A stretch of 64,000 bases of DNA from an uncultured Collinsella sp. (GTDB lineage Bacteria; Actinomycetota; Coriobacteriia; Coriobacteriales; Coriobacteriaceae). The translations under genes and the position numbers were made by a program. A model generated the notes under the pieces. That model had not been told where the DNA came from. It made no database searches and saw nothing but the letters and a program-made list of their open reading frames with translations. Numbering within the stretch: the first letter of the stretch is position 1; every line of letters starts with the position of its first letter. The DNA lies in contig CAUFMG010000010.1 of assembly GCA_959026725.1 (NCBI GenBank), positions 25,211 through 89,210 of the forward strand, in the 5' to 3' direction. Positions 49,718 to 58,460 of this stretch are shown here, one piece after another.

Positions 49718-50641
49718 CTAGCAGGCGGCCATGATGGGGGCAGCGACCTGCTTCTTACGGGAGAGGACGCCCGGCATCCAGACGCCGTCGTGCTCGTCGG
49801 CAATGCCCAGGCCCTTCTGAGCGGCCTCGGTCTCGCCCTCGAGCAGGACCTGCGAGCCCTCCTCCATGATGTCGGTGATGCACAGGACGATGCCGTCAGC
49901 ACCCTTCTCGGCGGCGTAGGCGCGCATAGCCTCGCGAATCTCGTCGATCATGCCGAGTGCGCGGGTCTTGTCGACAGTCTCGTACTGACCGATGAGCAGC
50001 TTCTTGCCGGCAGGCTCGAACATCTTGATGTCGTTGCCGACCATCTCGGCAGCGGTGAAGGAGCCGGACGGACGGGTGAGGAAGACCTCCATGCCAAACT
50101 TGACCGGGTCGACGCCCACCTGCTCGCCGAGCTTGGCGGCGACGGCGCGGTCGACATCAGTGGTGGTGGGGCTCTTGAGCATGAGCGTGTCGGTCATCAT
50201 GGCCGAGAGCAGCAGCTTGGCCTGAACGTCGGAAAGCTCAACGCCGAGCACGCCGGCGAGCTTGGTGACGATGGTGCAGCTGGAGCCCCAGGGCAGGCAG
50301 ATGTAGTGTAGCGGGCCGGCGGTCTCGAAGTCGCCGATGCGGTGATGATCGACAACGCCAAAGACCGTGGCGTCCTTAAGGCCGGCGACGGACTGAGCAG
50401 ACTCGTTGTGGTCGGTGAGGACGACGAGCTGACCGGCCTCGACGGACTCGATCACGCGGGGCTCGGCGATGCCGGCGTCGGCGAGCAGCTTGGCGGACTC
50501 GGCCGGAAGCTGACCAAGGGCGCAGGCCTCGTAGGTGTTGCCGGCATACTCAACCTGGTTGAGCAGCTGGGACAGGACGACGGCGCTCATGATGGCGTCG
50601 TTATCGGGGTTCTGGTGACCAAAGACAAGAACGTTTGCCAT
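49718..50641 (-). CDS. ppaC: Manganese-dependent inorganic pyrophosphatase (family II)
   Basis: 307-aa cytoplasmic enzyme of the DHH family. FGHQNPDNDAIMSA at residues 7-20 gives the metal ligands His9, Asp13 and Asp15; VLTDHNE and GVVDHHRIG add the rest. The C-terminal substrate motif is VLSRKKQVAAP. Length is normal. It hydrolyses pyrophosphate. ATATCCATGGCA region: ATG 50641 follows GTGGAGGATATCC. Confidence 0.95.
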   Translation of the reverse strand: MANVLVFGHQNPDNDAIMSAVVLSQLLNQVEYAGNTYEACALGQLPAESAKLLADAGIAEPRVIESVEAGQLVVLTDHNESAQSVAGLKDATVFGVVDHHRIGDFETAGPLHYICLPWGSSCTIVTKLAGVLGVELSDVQAKLLLSAMMTDTLMLKSPTTTDVDRAVAAKLGEQVGVDPVKFGMEVFLTRPSGSFTAAEMVGNDIKMFEPAGKKLLIGQYETVDKTRALGMIDEIREAMRAYAAEKGADGIVLCITDIMEEGSQVLLEGETEAAQKGLGIADEHDGVWMPGVLSRKKQVAAPIMAAC

Positions 50642-50765
50642 GGATATCCTCCACTTGATATGTGTACTTGGACGTAGCTATGGTAGCACGCCGATGCCGA
50701 GCCTTCGCAGACGGAAGGGCCACGGTATATTTTGGGGCGCAGGCACGGGGGCCAAGGCTGTCCCT

Positions 50766-50813
50766 TTTGCACCATGTTGGTGCAAAGTAACCTGTCCCCC
50801 CTTGCACCAGCTA
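50766..50813. repeat. Small palindromes, family D, copy 1
   Basis: TTTGCACCA-TGT-TGGTGCAAA (50766-50786) is a perfect hairpin. Directly after it AACCTGTCCCCCC leads to TTGCACCA, which can pair alternatively with TGGTGCAA. The copy at 58279-58311 has the same parts. It overlaps the end of the glucokinase gene side. Confidence 0.6.
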
Positions 50814-51764
50814 TTTGCCAGCGGCGCGCAGAGCTACGTAGGCGGCACCGATGATGCCGGCATCGTTGCCGAGCGAGGCGACCTCGATGGGCGTCTCGCG
50901 CGAGGCGGAAAGCGCATAGTGCTGGAAGTGCTCGCGAACCGCGTCGAGGTAGACATCGGCCGAGGCGGAGGCGCCACCGCCGATCAGGAACATCTCGGGG
51001 TCGACCACGTTGGCGATAAGCGCCAGAGCGCGACCGAGATAATCGGCCATGGTATCGGCCGCGGCCAGCGCAAGTTTGTCACCCTCGCGGCAGGCCTGGA
51101 ACACGTCCTTGGAATCGGAGGGACCGGTGAGCTCGATGGGCTCGACGCCCGCCTTCTTGCACTCGGCAAGGTAGTTGCTCACCACACCGGTAGCGCTGGA
51201 ATACTGCTCCAGGTGGCCATGGCCGCCGCAGCCGCAGGTGCGCTCCTCAGCCGGGTTCAGGCACATGTGGCCAATCTCGCCGCCAGCGCCCACAACGCCC
51301 GACACCACGTCGCCGTTGACGATAACGCCACCGCCCACGCCGGTACCGATGGTAACCATCACCACGTTCTGTACGCCCTTGGCAGAGCCGAGCCAGGCCT
51401 CGCCCATAGCAGCGGCGTTGGCGTCGTTCTCGTACTTAACGACCGCGTCGGGGCAGTGCTCCTGGATGGCGATCTTGAGCTCGGGCAGGTTAATGGCGAT
51501 GTTCGCCTTGACCTTGGCATCGCCCGATGCCGGGATGGGGCACGGAACGGCCAGGCCAATGCCCGCCACAAAGGCACGCGGAACCTGGGCCTTGGCGACC
51601 ACCTGGTCGATAGCCTCGGTCACCGCGGCAAAGCCCGCAGCGTCAACGATGGGAGGCGTGGGCACGCTGGCCTTGGCAAGCAGGTTACCATCCTCATCGA
51701 ACAGACCCTCCTTCACCGAAGTGCCGCCGACGTCAATGCCGATGTAATACTGCTTAGGTTCCAT
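50811..51764 (-). CDS. glk: ROK-family glucokinase
   Basis: 317-aa cytoplasmic sugar kinase. The ATP phosphate loop is IGIDVGGTSVKEG near the N-terminus; YENDANAAAMGEAWLG carries the catalytic Asp; GTGVGGGVIVNG, EIGHMCLNPAEERTCGCGGHGHLEQY is the ROK zinc region. There the usual third Cys of CxCGxxGCxE is His (CGCGGHGHLE). Glucose from lactose cleavage would be its substrate. ATG 51764 (MEPKQYYIG) is chosen over the longer frame to 51830. Divergent from the GntR gene at 52100. Confidence 0.9.
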   Translation of the reverse strand: MEPKQYYIGIDVGGTSVKEGLFDEDGNLLAKASVPTPPIVDAAGFAAVTEAIDQVVAKAQVPRAFVAGIGLAVPCPIPASGDAKVKANIAINLPELKIAIQEHCPDAVVKYENDANAAAMGEAWLGSAKGVQNVVMVTIGTGVGGGVIVNGDVVSGVVGAGGEIGHMCLNPAEERTCGCGGHGHLEQYSSATGVVSNYLAECKKAGVEPIELTGPSDSKDVFQACREGDKLALAAADTMADYLGRALALIANVVDPEMFLIGGGASASADVYLDAVREHFQHYALSASRETPIEVASLGNDAGIIGAAYVALRAAGK

Positions 51765-52099
51765 GGGAGCCCGCCTTTCTCGTTTAAACATTGCCTGTAT
51801 GGTACCGCTCCCAAGGCAAAAACCTACCAAAAAGGACAGGTTTGTTTTGGCAGGTTTTATCTGGGGAAGCGCCGAGTACGAGATTCGGTTCGCTGGGTGT
51901 TATATCGGTTCGGCCCGTCCTCGGACCGATCATTTCTCAACACGACACTACTCAGATGTTTATCATTTAAAACGCTCTAATTTTACAAGCGGGGCGACTT
52001 TTAATTTTATCTTTCTCGAACTTTTCAATAACTCAATAGAGATACTTAGGTGTTGACTATACTTTCTTTTATTCTCAATCAAGTTGGAAAGGAGGTTCC
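51765..52099. other. Divergent control region between glk and gntR
   Basis: 335 bp, markedly AT-rich in its right half. The glk-proximal part repeats CAGGTTT (51838-51860). TTGACTATACT near 52052 could hold a -35 or a -10 (TATACT) for the GntR gene, but spacing to partners is not convincing. No ORF. Confidence 0.35.
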
Positions 52100-52819
52100 T
52101 TGATTCCCAAATACGAGGCGATAGCTGCAGATATTCGTCGAAGCATCGAGGATGGCGCTCTTAAACCGGGCGACAAGCTTCCTACCGTGGTTGAGTTCTG
52201 CAAGCTCTATAACGTTTCCAAAATCACCGTCAAACGAGCTCTTGAACAAATCACCGAAGAAGGTCTTATTACCAGCCGGCGTGGATCGGGTACCTACGTT
52301 AAGGACACGGCGGGGCTTCCCGGCCAGGCGTTTTTCCAGGGCAAAAACGACCGTACCCAGGGTTTTTCGTATGAGCATCGCGGGGAGAAGGTGACCTCGG
52401 TGGTCTACGATTTCTCGATCGTTAATCCACCAGCGGACATCGCAGCCCAGCTGGGAATTGCCGAGGATGACTTTGCCTATCACGTCGTGCGCGTGCGTCA
52501 GGCCGATGAGAAGCCCATCGTTATCGAGTACACCTACATGCCCCTCGAGCTGATTCCAGGGCTGAAAAAGAAGGATCTGTACGGATCGGTCTACCGCTTC
52601 ATCCGCGAGCAATGTGGGCTGAAGATTTCGAGCTTCCACCGTACCATTCGCGCCGTGGCAGCAACCGAGGAAGAAGCCGAGCGTCTGGACACCAAACTTG
52701 GCTCTCCCCTGCTCGAGCTCACCCAAATTGGCTTTTTGGACAGCGGCGCCGCCTTTGAGTATTCGATCTCGCGCAACGTTGGCGACCGCTTTGAGTTGCA
52801 CAACGTAACGTTGGCATAG
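52100..52819 (+). CDS. GntR/HutC-family transcriptional regulator
   Basis: 239-aa regulator beginning at TTG 52100 behind AAAGGAGGTTCC. Winged helix: IPKYEAIAADIRRSIEDGAL..GDKLPTVVEFCKLYNVSKITVKRALEQITEEG, then SRRGSGTYV. UTRA domain: IAEDDFAYHVVRVRQADEKPIVIEYTYMPLELIPGL. manA lies 68 bp downstream and glk is divergent, so control of hexose or mannose use is likely. Ligand unknown. Confidence 0.88.
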   Translation: MIPKYEAIAADIRRSIEDGALKPGDKLPTVVEFCKLYNVSKITVKRALEQITEEGLITSRRGSGTYVKDTAGLPGQAFFQGKNDRTQGFSYEHRGEKVTSVVYDFSIVNPPADIAAQLGIAEDDFAYHVVRVRQADEKPIVIEYTYMPLELIPGLKKKDLYGSVYRFIREQCGLKISSFHRTIRAVAATEEEAERLDTKLGSPLLELTQIGFLDSGAAFEYSISRNVGDRFELHNVTLA

Positions 52820-52887
52820 GTTTTTGTAGTCACGCGGGCGCTCGTTTTGAGCAGTTTTACGCGGCGCCCGCGCAACACAATGGGGGT

Positions 52888-53826
52888 ATGAATATGTCCG
52901 ATTTGATTAAACTGACGCCGATCTTCCACGAGAAGATCTGGGGCGGCCGCCAGCTCGAAACCGTATTTGGTTACGACATTCCCGAGGGGCCCATCGGTGA
53001 GTGCTGGGCCATCTCGGCCCATCCCAACGGCGACTGCCAGATTGCGGAGGGCCCGTATGCAGGCCACACGCTGTCGTGGCTGTGGGCCGAGCACCGCGAG
53101 CTCTTTGGCAACTGCGAGGGCAAGGAGTTCCCGCTGCTCATTAAGATTCTGGACGCCAAGGACGACCTTTCGATCCAGATTCATCCCAACGACGAGTACG
53201 CCGCCGAGCACGAGAACGGCAGCCTGGGCAAAACCGAGTGCTGGTATGTACTGGACTGCGAGCCCGACGCCACGATTATCGTCGGCCAGCGCGCGCACGA
53301 CCGCGCCGAGGCTGCACAGATGATCGAGGAGGGCCGTTGGGACGAGATGCTCAACGTGCTGCCGATTCACAAGGGAGACTTTTTCCAGATCGACTCCGGC
53401 ACCGTTCACGCCATCAAGACCGGCACGCTGATTCTGGAGACGCAGCAGTCGAGCGACGTGACATATCGCCTGTACGACTACGACCGCCCCGGCACCGACG
53501 GAAAGCTGCGCCCGCTGCACATTAAGCAGAGCCTCGACTGCATCGACTTTGATGTTCAGGCTCCGACCGACGGCACGGTGAACGCGCCTGAGGTCGACGG
53601 CGTGACCGAGCTCGAGTCTAACCCCTGCTACACCGTCGATCGCGTGCGTGTCGACGGCAGCAAGATCCTCGACCAGCGCTGGCCCTTCATGTGCCTGTCG
53701 GTCATCGACGGCGAAGGCACCGTCTGCGGCGACCCCGTCCACAAGGGAAGCCACCTGCTGGCCCCGAACACCGTCAGCTCCATCGACCTCGAAGGCAAGA
53801 TGGAACTGATCATCAGCCACCTCTAG
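52888..53826 (+). CDS. manA: Mannose-6-phosphate isomerase, type I, short form
   Basis: 312-aa zinc enzyme, mannose-6-P to fructose-6-P. HEKIWGGRQLETVFGYDIP starts the domain; LSIQIHPNDEYAAEH gives zinc ligands; TECWYVLDCEPDATIIVG, FFQIDSGTVHAI and LETQQSSDVTYRLYDYDR are typical of the Bacillus-type short ManA. Start ATG 52888 follows TGGGGGT; ATG 52894 is possible. It probably shares control with the GntR gene just upstream. Confidence 0.93.
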   Translation: MNMSDLIKLTPIFHEKIWGGRQLETVFGYDIPEGPIGECWAISAHPNGDCQIAEGPYAGHTLSWLWAEHRELFGNCEGKEFPLLIKILDAKDDLSIQIHPNDEYAAEHENGSLGKTECWYVLDCEPDATIIVGQRAHDRAEAAQMIEEGRWDEMLNVLPIHKGDFFQIDSGTVHAIKTGTLILETQQSSDVTYRLYDYDRPGTDGKLRPLHIKQSLDCIDFDVQAPTDGTVNAPEVDGVTELESNPCYTVDRVRVDGSKILDQRWPFMCLSVIDGEGTVCGDPVHKGSHLLAPNTVSSIDLEGKMELIISHL

Positions 53827-53850
53827 GTCGCAACAACAACCAAAACGCAA

Positions 53851-53886
53851 CAAGGGACTCCCCCGTCCACCAACGGAGGAGCCCCT
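53851..53886 (+). terminator. Probable terminator of manA
   Basis: AAGGGACTCCCCCG pairs imperfectly with CGGAGGAGCCCCTT. The flank TATCC is not a good T-tract. Confidence 0.5.
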
Positions 53887-53968
53887 TATCCATATATATC
53901 AGCCCACCCGGCTCTCCAGATCAAAAAAGCGGACGAGCAGAGCGACGTTCGCAAGCAACGTTATCTAA

Positions 53969-54097
53969 GGACCTGGACGGGCGTATGGGGCAACATCGAT
54001 CGCGAGTTCCGCACGAGCCGGAGAGCACTTAATGTGCTCTCCGTGCGAGCAGGACTGCCCGAGCAGGCGATGTTGCCCCATACGCCCGCCCAGGTCC
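53969..54097. repeat. 129-bp nested palindrome
   Basis: Outer arms 53969-53998 and 54068-54097 are 30-nt complements with one mismatch (GGACCTGGRCGGGCGTATGG...). Inside, GGAGAGCAC / GTGCTCTCC (54020-54028, 54034-54042) forms a second perfect hairpin extended by GCACG. It ends 8 bp before the helicase stop and 142 bp after manA. Two further nested palindromes lie at 58346-58445 and 60142-60232. Confidence 0.88.
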
Positions 54098-54104
54098 GCC
54101 GGGA

Positions 54105-57005
54105 TCACGACAGCTTGACGATCGGAGCAAAGCCCTTCATAAGCTTTTTGGTCTGGCCGGTCTTTTCGAATTGAACCTCGATCATGTCTCCGACGACCGA
54201 GATCACGGTACCCGTGCCAAAGGTCTTGTGGCTCACGGTATCACCCGCGGCAAAGTCCTGCGATGCGTTGGCACGATCGACCTTGCGCTCCACCGTCGGG
54301 GACACCTTGGACGACGGCTTTTTGACGCGCGGCGCGCCCGAGCCAAAGGTCGAGGCAACACGGCCGGCGTCGGGCGAGACCCCACGATGGCGCTCGGTTC
54401 CGTAGCTACTGCCGCCAAAGAAGTCGTCGAAGCTCGATCCGCCGCGCGAACCGGAACCGCCGGTCGAGCGCGTATGCGAGCCAAACACCTTGCCGCCGTA
54501 CATATCCGAGCCCATGCCCGAGCCAAAGGTACCGTGGCGGTCGCCGCGCTTCTCCCAGCCCGTGCCCTCAAAACCGGCAGAGCCGATACCGCTAAACTCG
54601 ATATCCTCAAACGGAATCTCGTTGAGGAAGCGCGAGCGCGGGTTGGCAGAAGTCGAGCCGTAGGTGCGACGCGTGGCCGCATAGGTCAAGAACAGGCGCT
54701 TACGGGCACGCGTGATGGCGACGTAGGCCAAGCGACGCTCCTCCTCGAGCTTGCCCGGATCGTCACTACCGCCAAAGTCGTGCACGTGCGGGAAGATGCC
54801 TTCCTCCATGCCGGCCACGAACACCGCCGGGAACTCCAGGCCCTTGGCGGAGTGGATGGTCATCATAGTGATGGCATGCGTCTCGCCGGCCAGGGAATCC
54901 AAGTCGGAGCGCAGAGCCAGCCACTCCATGAGTGCAGGCAGCGCCTTGCAGGTGAGCGGGCCGTAGGTGCGCTCGATCTCGTCGGCATGTACGGCACCCG
55001 CCGGCAGCTCTGTCGGCGCGGCATAGGCGTTGCCCGCGATGGCGGCAGCCAGGGCATCCTGCGGCGAGAGCGCCGGGGCCGCCAGGCTGTCGAGCGAATT
55101 GGAACCCGCGGCATCACGCGCGCCAACGAGCGCCTCAAACGAAGACACGGGCGCAGACGGGCCGGGCTCGGGCGCAGGCGCGCTCACCACAACGGGCTCG
55201 GGTTCAACGTCGGCGGGCACATCGGCAACACCAGCAGCGCGCAGCTCTTCCAAGCTCTCGAGCGTGCCTTCGATATCCTCGTGCGTCTCCTCAAATTCGG
55301 CAGCGACACCCAGGAATTCCTGGATGTTCTCGGCGCGGCTCTCGGACTCCATGGTGCCCTCGGCGCGGAAAGCCTGCAGCAGGCCCGTCTTATCGACAAT
55401 CATCTCGACAACGTCCTTGAGCTCGCCGTCCATGCGGCGACCCTCGCGCACCAGCGCCACAAAGCTCGACAGGCCATTGCGCACCTTGGCGCTAAACATG
55501 CCGGTTTCGGCGCACGCGATCTCGCAAGCCTGGAAGAACGAGCAACGGTTGTCGCGCGCCAGCTGCTCAATCTTTTGGATCGAGGTGGAGCCGATGCCGC
55601 GGCGCGGCGTGTTGATGACGCGCTTGACGCTCATCTCGTCTGCCGGGTTCACGATCATCTTGAGGTAGGCCATGACGTCGCGGATCTCGGCACGGTCGAA
55701 GAATCGCGTGCCGCCCACGATCTTGTAGGGTACGCCTGCGCGCAGGAACATATCTTCGAGGATACGAGACTGGGCGTTGGTGCGGTAGAACACAGCGATA
55801 TCGTCGTAACTCGTGCCCTTGGAGTGCAGCTTTTCGATCTCGCCGGCAATCCAGCGGCCCTCGTCGCGCTCATCGCTTGCCTGGAAGGCCTGGATCTTCT
55901 CGCCGTCGCCCTCAGCCGTAAACAGACGCTTGTCCTTGCGTTGCGAGTTGTGGCGCACCACGGCGTTGGCGGCGCTCAGGATATGACCCGTAGAGCGGTA
56001 GTTCTGCTCCAGCTTGACGGTCTTGCAGTCTTTAAAGTCCTTCTCAAAGTCCAGGATATTGGTGATGTCGGCGCCACGCCAGCTATAAATGGACTGGTCG
56101 TCGTCGCCCACGACCATGAGGTTTTGGTACTTGGCGGCCAGCAGGTTGGCGATCTCGTACTGGACGTGGTTGGTGTCCTGGTACTCGTCGACGCTAATGT
56201 AGCGGAAGCGCTCTTGGTACTTATCGAGCACCTCGGGACGGGTGCGCAGCAGCTCGAGCGTGCGCACGAGCAGGTCGTCGAAGTCCATCGCGTTGGCGGC
56301 GCGCAGGCGGCGCTCCAGCTCCAGGTAGACCTGCGCGGCCTTTTTGTCATTAGGGCTGTCGGCGGATTTGAGCATGTCCTCGGGGCCGATCATGGCGTTT
56401 TTGGCCGAACTGATCTTGCTGCGGATCATATTGATGGGGAATTGCTTTTGCTCGATACCGAGCGCCTGCATAATATCGCGCACCATGCGCTTGGAATCGT
56501 CGTCATCGTAGATGGTGAACTGACCGGTGTAGCCCAGCAGGTCGGCGTCCTCGCGCAGCATACGCACGCACATGGCATGGAAGGTGCACACCCACATGCC
56601 ACGGGTGCCGCTGGGAATGAGTGCCGCCAGACGCTCACGCATCTCGGCCGCGGCCTTGTTGGTAAACGTGATGGCAAGAATCTGCCAGGGCTTAACGCCC
56701 AGGTCGCCGAGCATATGTGCGATGCGGAAGGTCAAGACGCGGGTCTTGCCCGAGCCGGCGCCGGCAAGCACCAGCAACGGGCCCTCGGTGGTCAGAACTG
56801 CCTCGCGCTGGGCGGAATTAAGGCTGTCGATGTCGACGAGCGGCTTGGCGGGTTTGGGTGCCGGCGCGGGAGCGTCGTAGATGTCGAGCGGGACGAGCTC
56901 CGGTTCCGGCGCGGCGGGGGCGGCGTATGCATCGAGCGGTACGGGCTCCGGCGCGGGCGAAACGGGCGCGGCGATGTTCTTTTCCCAGGGCAAGGGCTGG
57001 GTCAT
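54105..57005 (-). CDS. pcrA: UvrD/PcrA-type ATP-dependent DNA helicase
   Basis: 966-aa superfamily 1A helicase. Q motif LNSAQREAV (~62-70), Walker A AGAGSGKTR (~81-89), Walker B YISVDEYQDTN, VGDDDQSIYSWRGAD, LEQNYRST, MTIHSAKGLEFPAVF and VAITRARKRLFLTYA are all present. It is ~220 residues longer than typical PcrA: a Pro-rich N-terminus with a repeated PLDxYxAPA unit, a Pro/Ala-rich insertion at ~650-740 before motif V, and a Gly/Ser-rich region before the C-terminal Tudor-like end (VSHKTFGTGTVISV). GAGGAGTCGCCC sets ATG 57005. Confidence 0.93.
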   Translation of the reverse strand: MTQPLPWEKNIAAPVSPAPEPVPLDAYAAPAAPEPELVPLDIYDAPAPAPKPAKPLVDIDSLNSAQREAVLTTEGPLLVLAGAGSGKTRVLTFRIAHMLGDLGVKPWQILAITFTNKAAAEMRERLAALIPSGTRGMWVCTFHAMCVRMLREDADLLGYTGQFTIYDDDDSKRMVRDIMQALGIEQKQFPINMIRSKISSAKNAMIGPEDMLKSADSPNDKKAAQVYLELERRLRAANAMDFDDLLVRTLELLRTRPEVLDKYQERFRYISVDEYQDTNHVQYEIANLLAAKYQNLMVVGDDDQSIYSWRGADITNILDFEKDFKDCKTVKLEQNYRSTGHILSAANAVVRHNSQRKDKRLFTAEGDGEKIQAFQASDERDEGRWIAGEIEKLHSKGTSYDDIAVFYRTNAQSRILEDMFLRAGVPYKIVGGTRFFDRAEIRDVMAYLKMIVNPADEMSVKRVINTPRRGIGSTSIQKIEQLARDNRCSFFQACEIACAETGMFSAKVRNGLSSFVALVREGRRMDGELKDVVEMIVDKTGLLQAFRAEGTMESESRAENIQEFLGVAAEFEETHEDIEGTLESLEELRAAGVADVPADVEPEPVVVSAPAPEPGPSAPVSSFEALVGARDAAGSNSLDSLAAPALSPQDALAAAIAGNAYAAPTELPAGAVHADEIERTYGPLTCKALPALMEWLALRSDLDSLAGETHAITMMTIHSAKGLEFPAVFVAGMEEGIFPHVHDFGGSDDPGKLEEERRLAYVAITRARKRLFLTYAATRRTYGSTSANPRSRFLNEIPFEDIEFSGIGSAGFEGTGWEKRGDRHGTFGSGMGSDMYGGKVFGSHTRSTGGSGSRGGSSFDDFFGGSSYGTERHRGVSPDAGRVASTFGSGAPRVKKPSSKVSPTVERKVDRANASQDFAAGDTVSHKTFGTGTVISVVGDMIEVQFEKTGQTKKLMKGFAPIVKLS

Positions 57006-57143
57006 GGGCGACTCCTCATCTGACGGACGGCGCGCCTGCGGGCGGCGCCATAGTTTGAGCCGTACCAGTATACCGAGCCGCGCGGACACCGACGCAAATC
57101 ACACCACGACTCCGCGCACCGCCACCACCCAAGCGCCCCAAAT

Positions 57144-57212
57144 AAGTTGCGGTGAAATAGTTCCTGAAACCAGCCTTCTGGCCCCCAAACAGGAACTATT
57201 CCACCGCAACTT
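57144..57212. repeat. 69-bp palindrome, family C, copy 2
   Basis: Arms 57144-57165 (AAGTTGCGGTGAAATAG...) and 57191-57212 pair with one mismatch. Total length equals copy 1 (39113-39181). The inner arm differs from copy 1 on both sides so that pairing is kept. Confidence 0.88.
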
Positions 57213-57278
57213 CGATTGGCTTGGAGGGCTAGAATATCTACCACTTCTACCTCATCCCCACATGGCAGGAGGACCTCT

Positions 57279-58277
57279 GTGAAGCATAAGGTGCTCTATT
57301 ACACGGTCGACGGTTCGACCGAGGCGGGTCAGGCGGCGCTCGACGCAATCGAAGGCGGCGACCAGATTGAGTTGGTTGGCTGCGCGCACGAGCCCAATGT
57401 CTGCCCCACTGCCGAGCAGCTGGCAGGCTGCGAGGGCTTTGTCGGCGAGTTCGGTCCCGTTGACGATGCATGTGCCGACGCTATGGCAGCCGCGGGAATG
57501 CGCGTCGTCTCGAACATGTCCATCGGCCTGAACCATGTTGCCGTCGACCGGCTGGCCTCACATGGCATCACCGTCACCAACTGTCCCGGATACTGCTCGG
57601 ACGATGTCGCCCAGCACACCGTTGCCCTGATGCTCGACCTGATGCGACAGGTCACGTTGCTCAACCGCGACGTGCGCGACGGCGCCTGGAATCCGCTGGG
57701 CGGGTATACCATGCACCGTACGCAAGGCCGCACGTTGGGATTGGTCTTTTTTGGCAGCATCGCGCGCGCCGTCGCGCCCATCGCGCAGGCGCTCGGCATG
57801 AAGGTGCTGGTGTGGGCGCCGACCAAGACGGCAGAAGAGCTTGCCGCCGCCGGTTGCGCCAAGGCTCAAACGCTCGATGAACTGCTCGGCGCATCGGATA
57901 TCGTCAGCCTGCATTGTCCGCTGATTCCCGAGACCGAGAAACTTATTGGCGAGCATGAACTTGCGCTTATGAAGCCCACGGCATTTTTGATTAACACGGC
58001 CCGCGGGCCCATCGTGGATGAGGATGCCTTGGTCGTCGCACTGGACGAGGGCATTGCCAGCGACGGTGCACGCGGCATCTGCGGCGCCGCGCTCGACGTG
58101 CTCGCCGATGAGACCGCGCCCAATCAGGCCCTGATCGCGCACCCGCGCTGCATTGTCACGCCCCATTGTGCGTACAGCACGCAGGAAGCCTACGACACCG
58201 TCCGTCACATGTCGCTGCAGGCCGTAGTAGACAAGCTCGTCTTCAACCGCAAACCCGAACACACCGTGACCGAATAA
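57279..58277 (+). CDS. D-isomer-specific 2-hydroxyacid dehydrogenase, CtBP-like
   Basis: 332-aa NAD-dependent oxidoreductase. GTG 57279 follows AGGAGGACCTCT. The substrate-side parts are SNMSIGLNHVAVDRLASHGI and CPGYCSDDVAQHT; INTARGPIVDEDALVVAL, LDVLADE and VTPHCAYST carry the usual Arg, Glu and His of the family. The dinucleotide loop reads LGLVFFGSIARAVA: the common GxGxxG is reduced to one Gly, so cofactor binding may differ. Substrate unknown. Confidence 0.85.
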   Translation: MKHKVLYYTVDGSTEAGQAALDAIEGGDQIELVGCAHEPNVCPTAEQLAGCEGFVGEFGPVDDACADAMAAAGMRVVSNMSIGLNHVAVDRLASHGITVTNCPGYCSDDVAQHTVALMLDLMRQVTLLNRDVRDGAWNPLGGYTMHRTQGRTLGLVFFGSIARAVAPIAQALGMKVLVWAPTKTAEELAAAGCAKAQTLDELLGASDIVSLHCPLIPETEKLIGEHELALMKPTAFLINTARGPIVDEDALVVALDEGIASDGARGICGAALDVLADETAPNQALIAHPRCIVTPHCAYSTQEAYDTVRHMSLQAVVDKLVFNRKPEHTVTE

Positions 58278-58278
58278 T

Positions 58279-58311
58279 TGGTGCAAACAAACCTGGCCCC
58301 AATGCACCAAT
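58279..58311. repeat. Small palindrome, family D, copy 2
   Basis: TTGGTGCA and TGCACCAA flank AACAAACCTGGCCCCAA, directly after the dehydrogenase stop. It shares GGTGCAAA..AACCTG.CCCC with 50777-50813. No T-tract follows. Confidence 0.6.
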
Positions 58312-58345
58312 CACGGAGCCGCCGATGTCATAGCAACGGCAGCGA

Positions 58346-58445
58346 GCGGCGGCCAGAGCGAACAAATTGGCATGAAAAGAGGGCGGCATAGACCTTTTGG
58401 TCATGCCGCCCTCTTTGAATGACAAGCTGTCGCTCTGGCCGCCGC
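58346..58445. repeat. 100-bp nested palindrome containing the uppP terminator
   Basis: Outer arms 58346-58361 (GCGGCGGCCAGAGCGA) and 58430-58445 are perfect complements. The inner hairpin AAAGAGGGCGGCAT / ATGCCGCCCTCTTT (58376-58389, 58403-58416) is followed on the minus strand by TTTT and would terminate uppP. The outer stem is not needed for termination. Confidence 0.85.
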
Positions 58446-58460
58446 GCAGCGTCAACCAAG

